This document shows positions 8,679 to 17,883 of a DNA stretch of 64,000 bases, one piece after another. The translations under genes were made by a program, and so were the position numbers. A model generated the notes under the pieces. The model was not told where the DNA came from and did no database searches. It saw only the letters and a program-made list of their open reading frames with translations. The DNA is from Giardia muris (lineage: Eukaryota > Fornicata > Diplomonadida > Hexamitidae): the NCBI GenBank assembly GCA_006247105.1, contig CM016926.1, positions 992,001-1,056,000 of the forward strand, written 5' to 3'. Positions within the stretch are counted from its first letter, which is position 1. The number at the start of each line of letters is the position of its first letter.

Positions 8679-11522
8679 CTAAAGGGAGCCATCCAGATCG
8701 TCTAGCTCCTGTTCATCCTCGTTCCCGTCGAGCTCGTCATCGAGGTGCTCGTTCTCGTCCAAAGGTTCGTCTCCTCCAAGGTCAAGATCATCGTTCAGAG
8801 CACCTCCTTCATCTCCAGGCATAGCATCGAGGTCTAACTCCTTTGTCCGCAAGAGTTCATCCTCCTCTAATGTAACCGGCTCAAGATGCTCTGAGTGCTC
8901 ATTCTCGTAACACTCCTGAGAAATTGGCTCCTCGTCCTTAATGCCATCGGACTCATGAACGTCTGGTTCGATCAACTCGAGCGTTGCAGGGACACCGGCC
9001 AGGTCTTCGTCTGGAAGTTCCTCGGGCGGTGGGGATAAAGGCTCCTCGCGAACCTCCGATGACCGCATCTCCTCAAATGTCATGGGGACATGCTCCACAT
9101 CATAATCTGGCTCCGGGACAAGGTCATGGTCGCTCGACTGAGTATGTTCCTGATGCTCTTCTTCTGGTGGGATCTGCTCCTCCTGTGAGAGGATGGGCGA
9201 CCGCTCCTCCTCAGGCTCGGATGGTTGATGTATGGATTCCAATCCCTCTTCAGGCTCATGCTCATCCGGAGAATGCGCCTCACTAGCCTCTGCCAGCTGT
9301 ACAGGGACGTGATTAGAGTCTGGTTCGGGCTCCTGATCATGAATTTGATACTCTTCAGCAACAGGCTCATCTTCCTCATCAATAGGCTCAGGATCTTGGT
9401 GATCGCCACTACCTTCATTGTGATCCTCGTCAGAATGGACATCAGGCTCGGGTTCCAAGTTCTCGGACTCATGTACTGAGGGCTCTACCTCGTGGGGAGA
9501 GATATCTTGCTCGACGTCAGGAGGAAGACTCCCTTCCCGAGAAGGAGGCTCCTCTACATGGTCATCTGAAGTGGCATGCACGGACACATGTTCCTCAACA
9601 TCGTCGGCTTCTAACGGGAGTGCCTCATTGTCCTCATCCATAAGAGAGTCGTGGGAAGCTGCGTGCTGTGGGTCGAGCTCATCGTTCTCTTCGGAGTGAT
9701 GAGATGGCTCGTGCACATCCGAGTGTTGGAACTCTTCACGTTCCTCATAATGAGAGGCCTCATGAGGCTCGAATGTTTGTGAAGGTTCTCGGTCCTGATG
9801 AGGATTGAGATCACCTTCATCGGGAGGTAGCTGCTCATTTTCTTCCTCATTACCCTCTTCTGACTCGGGCTCTTGGTCGTTTGGCTGAAGAAGGTGCTCG
9901 GAACCTTGTTCATGTTCCTGAAGCTCTTCATCTTCCTTATCCTCCTCATCGCGCATGGGAGTCGAGCCATGCTCATCTACATGCACATCTTCATGTCTAT
10001 GCGAACTATGGGAACTATGGGACATGCTATGCACTTCCTGTTGATCCTTCAAGTTGACATGCTCTGCGGTCTTCTGGAATGGTTCATCCTGTGAGAGGCG
10101 ATGCTGATTCGGGCTATCTAAGGGGACCTCCTCCATCGGTTCCTCCTGATCATCCTTCTCCTCGAACTCGCTATGAACTCCGCGAGCCCCAATCTCGGCC
10201 GGCTGTATTGGCTCAAGGTCATGAGGGTGTAGAGTGTCAGGGATCACCTTTCCTTCACCAGGGACGAATACATCCTGCACACCTGTACTCCGGAGCTGTT
10301 GGAGCTGAGACGCGGTTAAGGTACTTTCGAGAGTCCGGACATGGGACTCGAGCTCTGTGACTCGCGTGCGCAAGAGCTTATTCTCGGACACGACGGATTC
10401 CATATCGGCCTGAAGAGTGCTAAGCTGTGTGCGCAAGCCTGCGATTACGGCCATGAGTTCCTGCTTGACGGAGTCTGCAAGCACGTCGGTCGTCCTCGAA
10501 GCATTAAGGCTGGTCTCCTGAACCGGTTCGCCTTGAATGCCAAGGGCGTTGCGTAGGCTCGTCGTCGAGAAACGATACGAGTCCAGGTATATCGTCTTGT
10601 GCGTTCCACAGCCGCTTATGATGTAACAAAAGTCTGACTCAAAGAAGACCGTCGAGAGACATCGACCCTCCGTGGGTGCGAGGCCGGTGATCGTCACAGA
10701 ATGCCACTTGTTCTCCGCGAGGTCGAAAACCCAAAGGTCTGCGTAGAGCTTTCCAGCGTCGACCCCTCCGAACAGTAGGAGGTATTGGTTCTTGAAGACT
10801 ACGACTGTATGGTCGCTACGCATCTTGAATAGGGATAGACGGTTCCATTGGTCCGACTGGCTCAAATACTCGAAGACCACCATGTTCGACGAGGTCTTCT
10901 GGGCATACTGACTCCCCCCAATCAGCAGAACTCGTCCCTCAATATACGTGAGGGAAAAGCGTCGCAAAGGATAAGGTAGGTTCGAGACTCGGGTGATGGA
11001 ACTTGTGCGCAGGTCCACCACGTACGCGTCGGCTAAGACTGTTGAAGCTGGCATATTGGAAGCTGGAGTGGGTTGGCCTGCTGTCCCAGTAACAGTTACA
11101 CCACCACAGACGAGAAAAGTTGAATCGGAGGCCTGACAGACGTTATACCCATTGCGGGCGGGAATGGCAACGCCGCTAAGGTTGAGGTGGACGGCCGCGA
11201 GCTCCTCCGGATCCAAGAGGTAAAACTGGAGGTCTCTATGGAGGGGATGGCCCTTTTGATACGTGATCGAAATGAGGATCATGCTATTGAAGCCCGAGAG
11301 GCGCAGGCCCGAAAGGGCCGTCGTCTCGATGTCGTTCCGAAACGGGTGCTCTGTGATCTTCACCTCGTCGTGGGTCGGCTCGATGACTTGCAACCGGATG
11401 CTCGACGTTGTCCCCTCGCGGTACACCTTCATTCCGTAGTGCGCCCCGTTGACCGTGACCGTCTGCGACGAGAGGAGGTGATTACTGAGGTTCCTCTTCA
11501 CTTTGGAGAACAACACACGCAT
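8679..11522 (-). CDS. kelch-repeat protein with coiled coil and ~470-residue acidic tail, 947 aa
   Basis: The start at 11522 has an AAAAATG leader and lies 10 bp after the upstream stop. Residues ~75-340 carry kelch-type blades (LVCGGV, VLLIGGSQY, LLLFGGVDAGKLYADLWVFD followed by NKWHSV), which build a protein-binding propeller. Residues ~365-430 are coiled coil (LSTLQADMESVVSENKLLRT). From ~470 to the end the protein is dominated by Glu, Asp, His, Pro and Ser (e.g. SMSHSSHSSHRHEDVH, EPEEEHQEHTQSSDHD), ending QELDDLDGSL. Kelch/coiled-coil proteins often scaffold actin, tubulin or ubiquitin complexes. The function here is not determinable. The tail is exceptional in length and charge. Confidence 0.82.
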   Translation of the reverse strand: MRVLFSKVKRNLSNHLLSSQTVTVNGAHYGMKVYREGTTSSIRLQVIEPTHDEVKITEHPFRNDIETTALSGLRLSGFNSMILISITYQKGHPLHRDLQFYLLDPEELAAVHLNLSGVAIPARNGYNVCQASDSTFLVCGGVTVTGTAGQPTPASNMPASTVLADAYVVDLRTSSITRVSNLPYPLRRFSLTYIEGRVLLIGGSQYAQKTSSNMVVFEYLSQSDQWNRLSLFKMRSDHTVVVFKNQYLLLFGGVDAGKLYADLWVFDLAENKWHSVTITGLAPTEGRCLSTVFFESDFCYIISGCGTHKTIYLDSYRFSTTSLRNALGIQGEPVQETSLNASRTTDVLADSVKQELMAVIAGLRTQLSTLQADMESVVSENKLLRTRVTELESHVRTLESTLTASQLQQLRSTGVQDVFVPGEGKVIPDTLHPHDLEPIQPAEIGARGVHSEFEEKDDQEEPMEEVPLDSPNQHRLSQDEPFQKTAEHVNLKDQQEVHSMSHSSHSSHRHEDVHVDEHGSTPMRDEEDKEDEELQEHEQGSEHLLQPNDQEPESEEGNEEENEQLPPDEGDLNPHQDREPSQTFEPHEASHYEEREEFQHSDVHEPSHHSEENDELDPQHAASHDSLMDEDNEALPLEADDVEEHVSVHATSDDHVEEPPSREGSLPPDVEQDISPHEVEPSVHESENLEPEPDVHSDEDHNEGSGDHQDPEPIDEEDEPVAEEYQIHDQEPEPDSNHVPVQLAEASEAHSPDEHEPEEGLESIHQPSEPEEERSPILSQEEQIPPEEEHQEHTQSSDHDLVPEPDYDVEHVPMTFEEMRSSEVREEPLSPPPEELPDEDLAGVPATLELIEPDVHESDGIKDEEPISQECYENEHSEHLEPVTLEEDELLRTKELDLDAMPGDEGGALNDDLDLGGDEPLDENEHLDDELDGNEDEQELDDLDGSL

Positions 11523-11532
11523 TTTTGGCGCC

Positions 11533-13176
11533 TTAATGGACGACGAGGAGATATATCTCGCAGACCGTAGCAGCCAGGTTGCAGGCGACCAGAATCGTGG
11601 CCGTCGTGTAGAAGGCCGCGCGGGTGCACGCCTTGGGCTTGAAGGCGGTCTTTCGGAGGTCAACGCTCGAGTAGTCGATTCGAACCCCTTTGATTGTAGG
11701 CTTCCGTTGGCAGCGCCGAGGGGGCATCGGGGTGGTGTGCTCCTCTCTAGCGTTCTCGCTATTACTCAGATGGAAGTCATCATTGAGATCTGACTGATGA
11801 ACGATCTCATACCCATCAGGCTTAAGGATGTAATGGTCGCCAACCAGCCCATCTGCACGTCGGATCTCGTCGATGCATACCTGAAGCCGGTCTCCAATCG
11901 AGTGCATCTTCAGGAGGGGTAGTTTATACGCGGTGAAAAGAGGAAACAGCTCGAAGATGACGACGCCGAATAGGTTAGTGATGATGCTAAGCACTTTGTC
12001 AATGTTAGGGATCAGGATGGAGATGGTGGCACAAAAGACCGTCAAAATGAACCCGATGAGGACGAAATATAGGTAATTGCAACGCGTAGCATCTGTGATT
12101 CGGAACCAGGACATGATGTTAGCCCTGATGGGATAAAGCATCATTGGGAAGCTCGTAAAGATGACGACGGAATAAAGCAACATGACGATCGTCATCGCAA
12201 CGTCATCCTTGAACGATAGGAGAATATTTGAGTTGATAAGGATGCAATCCTGTTGGGTCCCATCGGTGGAGGAGTTGGGACAAGAGCGGTTCAGCATCAA
12301 AGAGCCTTCAATAGCAACAAGGGCATAAAGGATCGTAACCATAGGCAGGATCATGAAGACCGAGAGCTTGATAACCCTTCGCCTCTCTTTAGGAGACCCA
12401 GTGATGTCGTGTTGAAGAGGCGTCACTGAGGCATGAATGGAATATAGGGTGAAGAACATGGTGAAGTATGATATGGTATCAGGAAGCTTCGAGATGGATT
12501 CGGGATACCATGGGATCGGAGGCGCGGAATGTTCGATCCCTTCTAAGTCCCCAGTCGCCTTCCACTGTACAAACCTCACCGTAACCCCTATACAGGCCAC
12601 GATTACAAATGCAAACGTGAAGAAGCTAATGACACTCAGGGCTTTAACGGTTCTGAAGAGCGTCAAGGGTAAGATGATGCAAGTGGCCACAATCCCCTTC
12701 ATCGCCATCACCCACGTCTGACTATCTAAAACCGTCAACTTTGCTAAGACTATGAGGGAGGTTCGGATATAGTCCGACGAGATCGAGATATATGTGATGG
12801 GGAGGATGCTGATCAACGCCGAGAGGTCCACCGCCCACATGAACGCTTTTCCATAAAGCGAGCTCGCAAGTTCCCTGACAGTAGCAAAATTCCCGTGATA
12901 ATTAGCATCAGCCATAAGGGAGAAGCATGTGAGACAGAAAACTAGCGTCACCCCGACGTAGATGGCCGAGATGATGAACCCATTTGTTGAGACGACCTTA
13001 GCGATCGCTAAGAGACCGGATCCGACACAACAATTGAATACCGCGAACATTAGCGCAGCCGTGGCCGAGCGTGACGATGGAACGTAAGTGAAAGTCCTGT
13101 CCGCCTCCCCGTCGGCCGGGACGAGCTGCTCGTTCACTGACTCGGGCAAGGTGGGCCACTCTTCCTCCCGCTCCAT
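11533..13176 (-). CDS. amino acid transporter, AAAP family, 547 aa
   Basis: A membrane protein with about 11 hydrophobic segments. The first carries the AAAP entry motif region (FAVFNCCVGSGLLAIAKVV, the bent first helix with a GSG-type break). A soluble ~40-residue N-tail and a C-terminal tail of Ser/Asn/Arg-rich sequence flank the core, with one last hydrophobic segment at the extreme C-terminus (ATILVACNLAATVCEIYLLV). Likely a proton- or sodium-coupled amino acid carrier; free amino acid uptake is central to diplomonad energy metabolism. A diverged paralogue lies one gene upstream. The ATG at 13176 has the TAAAATG leader. Confidence 0.82.
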   Translation of the reverse strand: MEREEEWPTLPESVNEQLVPADGEADRTFTYVPSSRSATAALMFAVFNCCVGSGLLAIAKVVSTNGFIISAIYVGVTLVFCLTCFSLMADANYHGNFATVRELASSLYGKAFMWAVDLSALISILPITYISISSDYIRTSLIVLAKLTVLDSQTWVMAMKGIVATCIILPLTLFRTVKALSVISFFTFAFVIVACIGVTVRFVQWKATGDLEGIEHSAPPIPWYPESISKLPDTISYFTMFFTLYSIHASVTPLQHDITGSPKERRRVIKLSVFMILPMVTILYALVAIEGSLMLNRSCPNSSTDGTQQDCILINSNILLSFKDDVAMTIVMLLYSVVIFTSFPMMLYPIRANIMSWFRITDATRCNYLYFVLIGFILTVFCATISILIPNIDKVLSIITNLFGVVIFELFPLFTAYKLPLLKMHSIGDRLQVCIDEIRRADGLVGDHYILKPDGYEIVHQSDLNDDFHLSNSENAREEHTTPMPPRRCQRKPTIKGVRIDYSSVDLRKTAFKPKACTRAAFYTTATILVACNLAATVCEIYLLVVH

Positions 13177-13198
13177 TTTACGTCATCCCAGCACAAGC

Positions 13199-13615
13199 TT
13201 ACTTCCTTTGACCACCCAAAAGGAGGTACGAGTGCACGGCGGCCAATAAGCATGCCACGAGTAAAGAAAGACTAATGGCGATGATGACTGGAGCTAGGTG
13301 TGAGCCTCTTGATGAACTGGATGCTAAGATGGTGTAATTCAGCTCCAATGCATCAGAGGTCATACAGGTTTCAATATGAAAGGGCTCCGACCAAAGGGTA
13401 AGAGCTTTGTCAAGGGCAAAGCGTCCTAGTCTATCCTTCTCAATCCAAAGGCAAAGCTCTTGAAGAGTTATTGTTATGGGACTAGTGATGTAATAGGGAC
13501 CAAAGGGTTCTAAGTGCTTCACAGTTAACGAGCCACAAGAAAGAGTCCCTAATAGACCAGTCAAAAGATACATCCCCGTAGGAATAACGCATGAACCATC
13601 ACAAACCAAATACAT
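13199..13615 (-). CDS. small type I membrane protein, 138 aa
   Basis: No family recognised. A hydrophobic N-terminal segment (MYLLTGLLGTLSCGSLTV when read from the second ATG at 13573) could be a signal peptide. It is followed by ~75 residues of extracytoplasmic-looking sequence with Cys and a C-terminal membrane helix (VIIAISLSLLVACLLAAVHS), then a short basic tail QRK. Neither candidate ATG (13615 or 13573) has the usual A-rich leader, so the start is uncertain. It sits between two AAAP transporters, all read in the same direction. An accessory role for these carriers is only a guess from position. Confidence 0.55.
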   Translation of the reverse strand: MYLVCDGSCVIPTGMYLLTGLLGTLSCGSLTVKHLEPFGPYYITSPITITLQELCLWIEKDRLGRFALDKALTLWSEPFHIETCMTSDALELNYTILASSSSRGSHLAPVIIAISLSLLVACLLAAVHSYLLLGGQRK

Positions 13616-13654
13616 CCTTCCTCTTATACACGAGGCATGGGAAACATGCAGCGT

Positions 13655-13660
13655 TTCACT
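13655..13660 (-). terminator. poly(A) signal AGTGAA
   Basis: AGTGAA 4 nt after the TGA of the upstream AAAP-type transporter, in the 49-bp gap before the small membrane protein. Confidence 0.65.
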
Positions 13661-13664
13661 TGCC

Positions 13665-15491
13665 TCAGAGGAAGATAAATGCTAATTGGACGCTCAATGC
13701 CACGGCAACTATGGCCACGGTCACAATTAAGATAGAAAAGAAGCACATAACTATCTTACGAGAATATCGTGGTCGTTCCGTCGAGAAGTCTGGGAGTTCG
13801 GCATAGACTATCATCCCTTGCTCGGTTGTTGGGACGGCCGGAAACTGTTCAGTACGTGTTCCCGAATTAAGAAGATGTCTAGTGTCATTAAGTGAATCGC
13901 AAAATAAAAGCGGTTGATGACTCTTCATGGACCAAAGCTTTGCCGTCACGCTAGGCCCAGTATTGATGGAAAAGGAATCCAACTGAGGGATCTTCTCGAG
14001 CTGATTAATGTCCTCATCCGTGATTCTATCCGAATCGATCTGACTAGAGGCGTCGGATTCATTATCGGAATCTCTTAGGAAGGAATGGGAGGACTGCCGC
14101 ATGATGTCGCGAATCATCTCAAAGTCGAGGGCGGAGGAGCTACTATCGCCTTGAAAAGAGCGTAGCATATATATCTTCTGCGCTAAAACGCATTCGTCTA
14201 TGCTCCTACCTAAGGATGAGCAACGAAGCACGGGGAGCTTATAGATGATTGCCAATGGGAGGAAGACACCAAGGACTGCACCAATGATAGTGGATTGAAG
14301 AGAATAAAAGACGGAGACATCAGGAAAGAGAGAGGCGAGGAGGATGGTGAGGACGAGGACGGGTAACGTGATAACCATCTGTGCTAACGAACTCATACAA
14401 GACCTACGACTATGGGCCTGTAGAAACCCCTCCAACCACGCGGGACGAATGTTCCATATGGTCTCATAACTAGCCTGCAAAAGCCGAGGCGCAGAGGTGA
14501 CTAGTAGGATGAGAGCGTATAGGAGATAACAGATGATGACTCCAACGTTGATGATGTATTGGTCGTCGACCTCATCCTTATAATTGATTGACATGAAGAC
14601 GTTCCCTTTCAGGGGTAGACACCCAATAGAGGCGGAAGTGCATTGCCGATCGAACATGGAGACGCCTATGAGCTGTAAGATAAGGTATAAGGCAGATAGA
14701 AGGAAAACGGTTACAAAAATATATATCCATCCAGCTACCATCCGTTGTGAATTGATCCCAGTAAGCGTGTTTTGCCAGCGACATAATCCTCCACTGACGA
14801 AGAACGCATTGATATAGAAGAAGGGAGCAAAAACCGCCCCGGAGGTAAGTCCTTCATATGGTGCAATTGGTAAACTTGGTTTCGGCTTTTTGTAGTTCGC
14901 TATGTAACCACTATGACTCCAAATTCCATATAGACTGATCAAAGAGACGAGACAAAGAAGCATTCCAACCCCAGCCATAGCCGAAACCTTAATTAACCAT
15001 TGCATCCCACGAACCGGGACGAATAGAAGGGGGAATAGAATGAACATCCCCAGCATCATCTTACTGAAAACAAGATAACTCAACGGTAGGGTTGAGATGT
15101 CACAAATGAATGCGATGGCACCGTAAAGGAAATCACCGGCTACACATAGTTCTCCCACAGGAAGCTTTCCCAGGATCCTGAAGATGTCAAAGAAAAGCCT
15201 AACACTTGGACGAAAGAGCCGTTTGACTAGATCTGTAAGCGAGTCTGCGGACATGTGGAAGGTCGCCTCGGAGATTCGGACCTGCGAGTAAATCGAGAAG
15301 GCGATACTAAGAAGCATTAGGACAACGGAGACGGGTATTCCAGCGTAGACCATAGTTTTGGGAGCTGCCACAAGGGCTGGAGTCAATGCCTCCAAAAAGG
15401 ATACTATGAGGGTTGCGACGTGCTGTTTCCGCCGAAGCTCGACGACTGACCGGACGGCTGAGCGCCCACGCGACAGTTTGACACGAATCAT
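13665..15491 (-). CDS. divergent AAAP-type amino acid transporter, 608 aa
   Basis: About 11 hydrophobic segments with a short basic N-tail (MIRVKLSRGRSAVRSVVELR) and a ~150-residue cytoplasmic-looking insert before the last helix. The late core (NVFMSINYKDEVDDQYIINV, then VICYLLYALILLVTSAPRLL) lines up with the same region of the transporter at 11533 (ILLSFKDDVAMTIVMLLYSV), which marks the two as distant paralogues. The ATG at 15491 is chosen because longer readings run into the divergent helicase gene. The gap to that gene is 17 bp and AT-rich. Substrate unknown. Confidence 0.75.
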   Translation of the reverse strand: MIRVKLSRGRSAVRSVVELRRKQHVATLIVSFLEALTPALVAAPKTMVYAGIPVSVVLMLLSIAFSIYSQVRISEATFHMSADSLTDLVKRLFRPSVRLFFDIFRILGKLPVGELCVAGDFLYGAIAFICDISTLPLSYLVFSKMMLGMFILFPLLFVPVRGMQWLIKVSAMAGVGMLLCLVSLISLYGIWSHSGYIANYKKPKPSLPIAPYEGLTSGAVFAPFFYINAFFVSGGLCRWQNTLTGINSQRMVAGWIYIFVTVFLLSALYLILQLIGVSMFDRQCTSASIGCLPLKGNVFMSINYKDEVDDQYIINVGVIICYLLYALILLVTSAPRLLQASYETIWNIRPAWLEGFLQAHSRRSCMSSLAQMVITLPVLVLTILLASLFPDVSVFYSLQSTIIGAVLGVFLPLAIIYKLPVLRCSSLGRSIDECVLAQKIYMLRSFQGDSSSSALDFEMIRDIMRQSSHSFLRDSDNESDASSQIDSDRITDEDINQLEKIPQLDSFSINTGPSVTAKLWSMKSHQPLLFCDSLNDTRHLLNSGTRTEQFPAVPTTEQGMIVYAELPDFSTERPRYSRKIVMCFFSILIVTVAIVAVALSVQLAFIFL

Positions 15492-15508
15492 TGTAATATT
15501 TTCGTAGG
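15492..15508. promoter_or_regulatory. 17-bp AT-rich bidirectional start region
   Basis: The complete interval between two divergent ATGs. It contains TGTAATATTTT, an AT-rich core that must serve both genes unless their promoters lie inside each other's coding sequence. Confidence 0.45.
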
Positions 15509-17818
15509 ATGATGGGAGGTCATAAACACAAAGGCCGCATCCTTCAACGCCCCTATTACACTGACCTCTCCTTCGAACAAAAGCTCCTATTCCGTGCGGC
15601 TGTATGCGACCGGCGCCCCTTATTCTTCTCCGGGTCTGCTGGGACTGGAAAATCACATTTGCTTCGGGCAATCATCTCGGGCTTCAATGATGAGCATCCA
15701 GATGGATTGGCTGTGACGGCTTCGACGGGGACGGCTGCCGTTAACATCGCCGGATGTACTATACATAGCTTTTCGGGCTTGAATGCTGATACTGTTGGTG
15801 ATCCACGTCAATTACAAGCGCAGATTCGTCAGATGCGGAAGGCGATATCTGAGCGATGGAAGGCGACAGAGGTCTTGATTATTGACGAGTGCTCGATGCT
15901 TCAAGCCGAGTTCTTTGATGCATTGGAGCAAGTCGCACGTGAAAAGAAAAGAAGAACAAGCTTCTTCGGTGGAATTCAAGTCATACTCTGCGGCGACTTC
16001 CTTCAGTTGCCGCCCGTCACGAAGAACTCTAAGCCCTTCACTTGGCTTTTCGAGTCCTCTTCCTTTAAGGAGATCAAGTTGAAAACGTCGTTAGTCAAAT
16101 CATTCAGACAACAGGACCCGGACTTTCTTACTCTTCTGAACGAATTACGTGTTGCTAAGCTCTCCCCACTCTCCAAGGCGCGTCTTAATCAAAGATTAGT
16201 ACGCCAAGAAGATATTGAGGCTGAACAGAAACGAGAAATAGAGCGTGCGAGGAAAAACTACGAAGAAAAGGAGGCCTATTTGAAAGAGGAGATTGCTCGC
16301 CTTGAGGTTGAAGTAGACGAGTCCTTATTAGCGTTAGAAAAGGTGACGACTCAAGAAAGTTTTAGGAACATCTTCTTCCGTCTATTATCCAGTAATCGAG
16401 AGCTGATAACCACTAAGGTGACGAAATCGGTAACCTTTTACACCTGCCCCACGTTCCCGGTCTCATTGAAAACGCATAAGAAGGACGTTGAGAGCGTGAA
16501 TCAACAGCGCTTAAGACAAACGAAAGAAACCATCTTTAACATGCTGGCGAAAGACCATAATGACACTGACAAACAAGAGGATCCGCCAAAGTGTATCACG
16601 CTTGCCATTGGAGCACAGGTCTTGATCACTAAGAATCTGGATGTCCAGAAAGGGATTTGCAATGGCTCTCAAGGAGTAGTCATTGGGATTTATTATCGCG
16701 AAGCCTCGAAGCGTGTATCTGGCAGAGGATTGACGATGCAACATGTCCCCGAGAAAAACCTCAACGTCGTTGACGATGACGTGGTCGTAGAGCTACAACT
16801 GGCTACTACAAAGTACTCTCTTCGACCTTACCTTTACGAATTCAAGCAATCGCAGGAGAGGGTGAAGGGGACTCGGGCACAGTTCCCGTTAGCACTCGCC
16901 TACGCCATCTCCATCCATAAGTGTCAAGGGATGACGTTGGACAATGCTATCGTTGACCTTAAGGCCGCCTTTTCGGAGGGTCAGGTTTATGTCGCCATTA
17001 GCCGTCTACGATCTCTTGAAGGGCTTCGGATGACCTCCTTCCAACAAGATAAGGTTCGCGCAAACGAGCTCGCCATGCGCTTCCACCAATCCCTCCTTCG
17101 GATCGATCCTAACGATCCGGACTCATTGAAGAAGCATATGCTTTGGGAGTCTAATGAGGAGCTCTGCAAATACCCGCCCCCCTATTACAATCTCGCCGCC
17201 AACGTCCCTGACCTTTTCGAGTTCTTCGGTCTTGTAGAACCATCCCCACCTAAGTCTCAGCACTCCTCCTCACATCCAGAGCCTCCGAAGACATCTCAAA
17301 CCAACACAGGGCTTAGACACCCATCACCCTTCAAGCTACGCACACAAGCAGATCCATCACGGGTTCACCCGGAGCTTACGATGAACGCTTCGCAACAACC
17401 ACCACAGCGACTACAACAACTACCAGTGGTGCCTCCAATACAACAGCCCGCTGAGAAGGTACCGCACGTGTCCGTCATATCCATCTCAGATAGTAGTGAT
17501 AATAATGGTGGTGCTGATTATGATCATGAGGCAATGAACTCCACAAGTCCACCAGCTAGAGGAGAGGAAGAACCTCCACCTAACATTATTGAGCCCCTAC
17601 ATGAGGAGTCATACGTCCCTCAGGAACCTTCCCCGAAGTTCACCATCGATATGTTTTTACCTACCCTCCATACGCTCTTGAAGCGCCCAGAAGTACCAGC
17701 ACGCCAACCCCTTGATGTCTTCGTTCAAAGACAACAACAACAGCTCGCAAGAAGCGCGGCTGACTTCTTCTCGGACGCGACCCCCTTCCAGCCGGCAGAC
17801 GATCTACTCTTCTCGTAG
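15509..17818 (+). CDS. PIF1-family DNA helicase, 769 aa
   Basis: Superfamily 1B helicase. Walker A GSAGTGKS is at residues 42-49, motif Ia ASTGTAAVNIAGCTIHSF at ~71-88, DECSML at 126-131, and CGDFLQLPP at 161-169. The late motifs AYAISIHKCQGMTLDNA (464-480) and VYVAISRLRSLEGL (493-506) are also present, so the enzyme looks intact. PIF1 helicases unwind G-quadruplexes and act at telomeres and replication forks. Two things are odd. A charged coiled-coil insert at ~233-300 splits the second RecA region. The C-terminal ~230 residues are disordered and contain VISISDSSD, a SUMO-interaction-like motif at ~656-664. Two ATGs in tandem open the gene. Confidence 0.92.
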   Translation: MMGGHKHKGRILQRPYYTDLSFEQKLLFRAAVCDRRPLFFSGSAGTGKSHLLRAIISGFNDEHPDGLAVTASTGTAAVNIAGCTIHSFSGLNADTVGDPRQLQAQIRQMRKAISERWKATEVLIIDECSMLQAEFFDALEQVAREKKRRTSFFGGIQVILCGDFLQLPPVTKNSKPFTWLFESSSFKEIKLKTSLVKSFRQQDPDFLTLLNELRVAKLSPLSKARLNQRLVRQEDIEAEQKREIERARKNYEEKEAYLKEEIARLEVEVDESLLALEKVTTQESFRNIFFRLLSSNRELITTKVTKSVTFYTCPTFPVSLKTHKKDVESVNQQRLRQTKETIFNMLAKDHNDTDKQEDPPKCITLAIGAQVLITKNLDVQKGICNGSQGVVIGIYYREASKRVSGRGLTMQHVPEKNLNVVDDDVVVELQLATTKYSLRPYLYEFKQSQERVKGTRAQFPLALAYAISIHKCQGMTLDNAIVDLKAAFSEGQVYVAISRLRSLEGLRMTSFQQDKVRANELAMRFHQSLLRIDPNDPDSLKKHMLWESNEELCKYPPPYYNLAANVPDLFEFFGLVEPSPPKSQHSSSHPEPPKTSQTNTGLRHPSPFKLRTQADPSRVHPELTMNASQQPPQRLQQLPVVPPIQQPAEKVPHVSVISISDSSDNNGGADYDHEAMNSTSPPARGEEEPPPNIIEPLHEESYVPQEPSPKFTIDMFLPTLHTLLKRPEVPARQPLDVFVQRQQQQLARSAADFFSDATPFQPADDLLFS

Positions 17819-17832
17819 GATTCCAACCGCCT

Positions 17833-17838
17833 AGTGAA
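17833..17838 (+). terminator. poly(A) signal AGTGAA
   Basis: AGTGAA 14 nt after the PIF1 helicase stop. Confidence 0.65.
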
Positions 17839-17883
17839 TGGATTCCAGTCCCCTCTCACATGAGGGAAAGGAAAATATTCGAA

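Noticed and set aside
8984..10094. Met/His-rich frames opposite or beside the acidic kelch tail
   Set aside because: They are alternative readings of the low-complexity Glu/Asp/His region.
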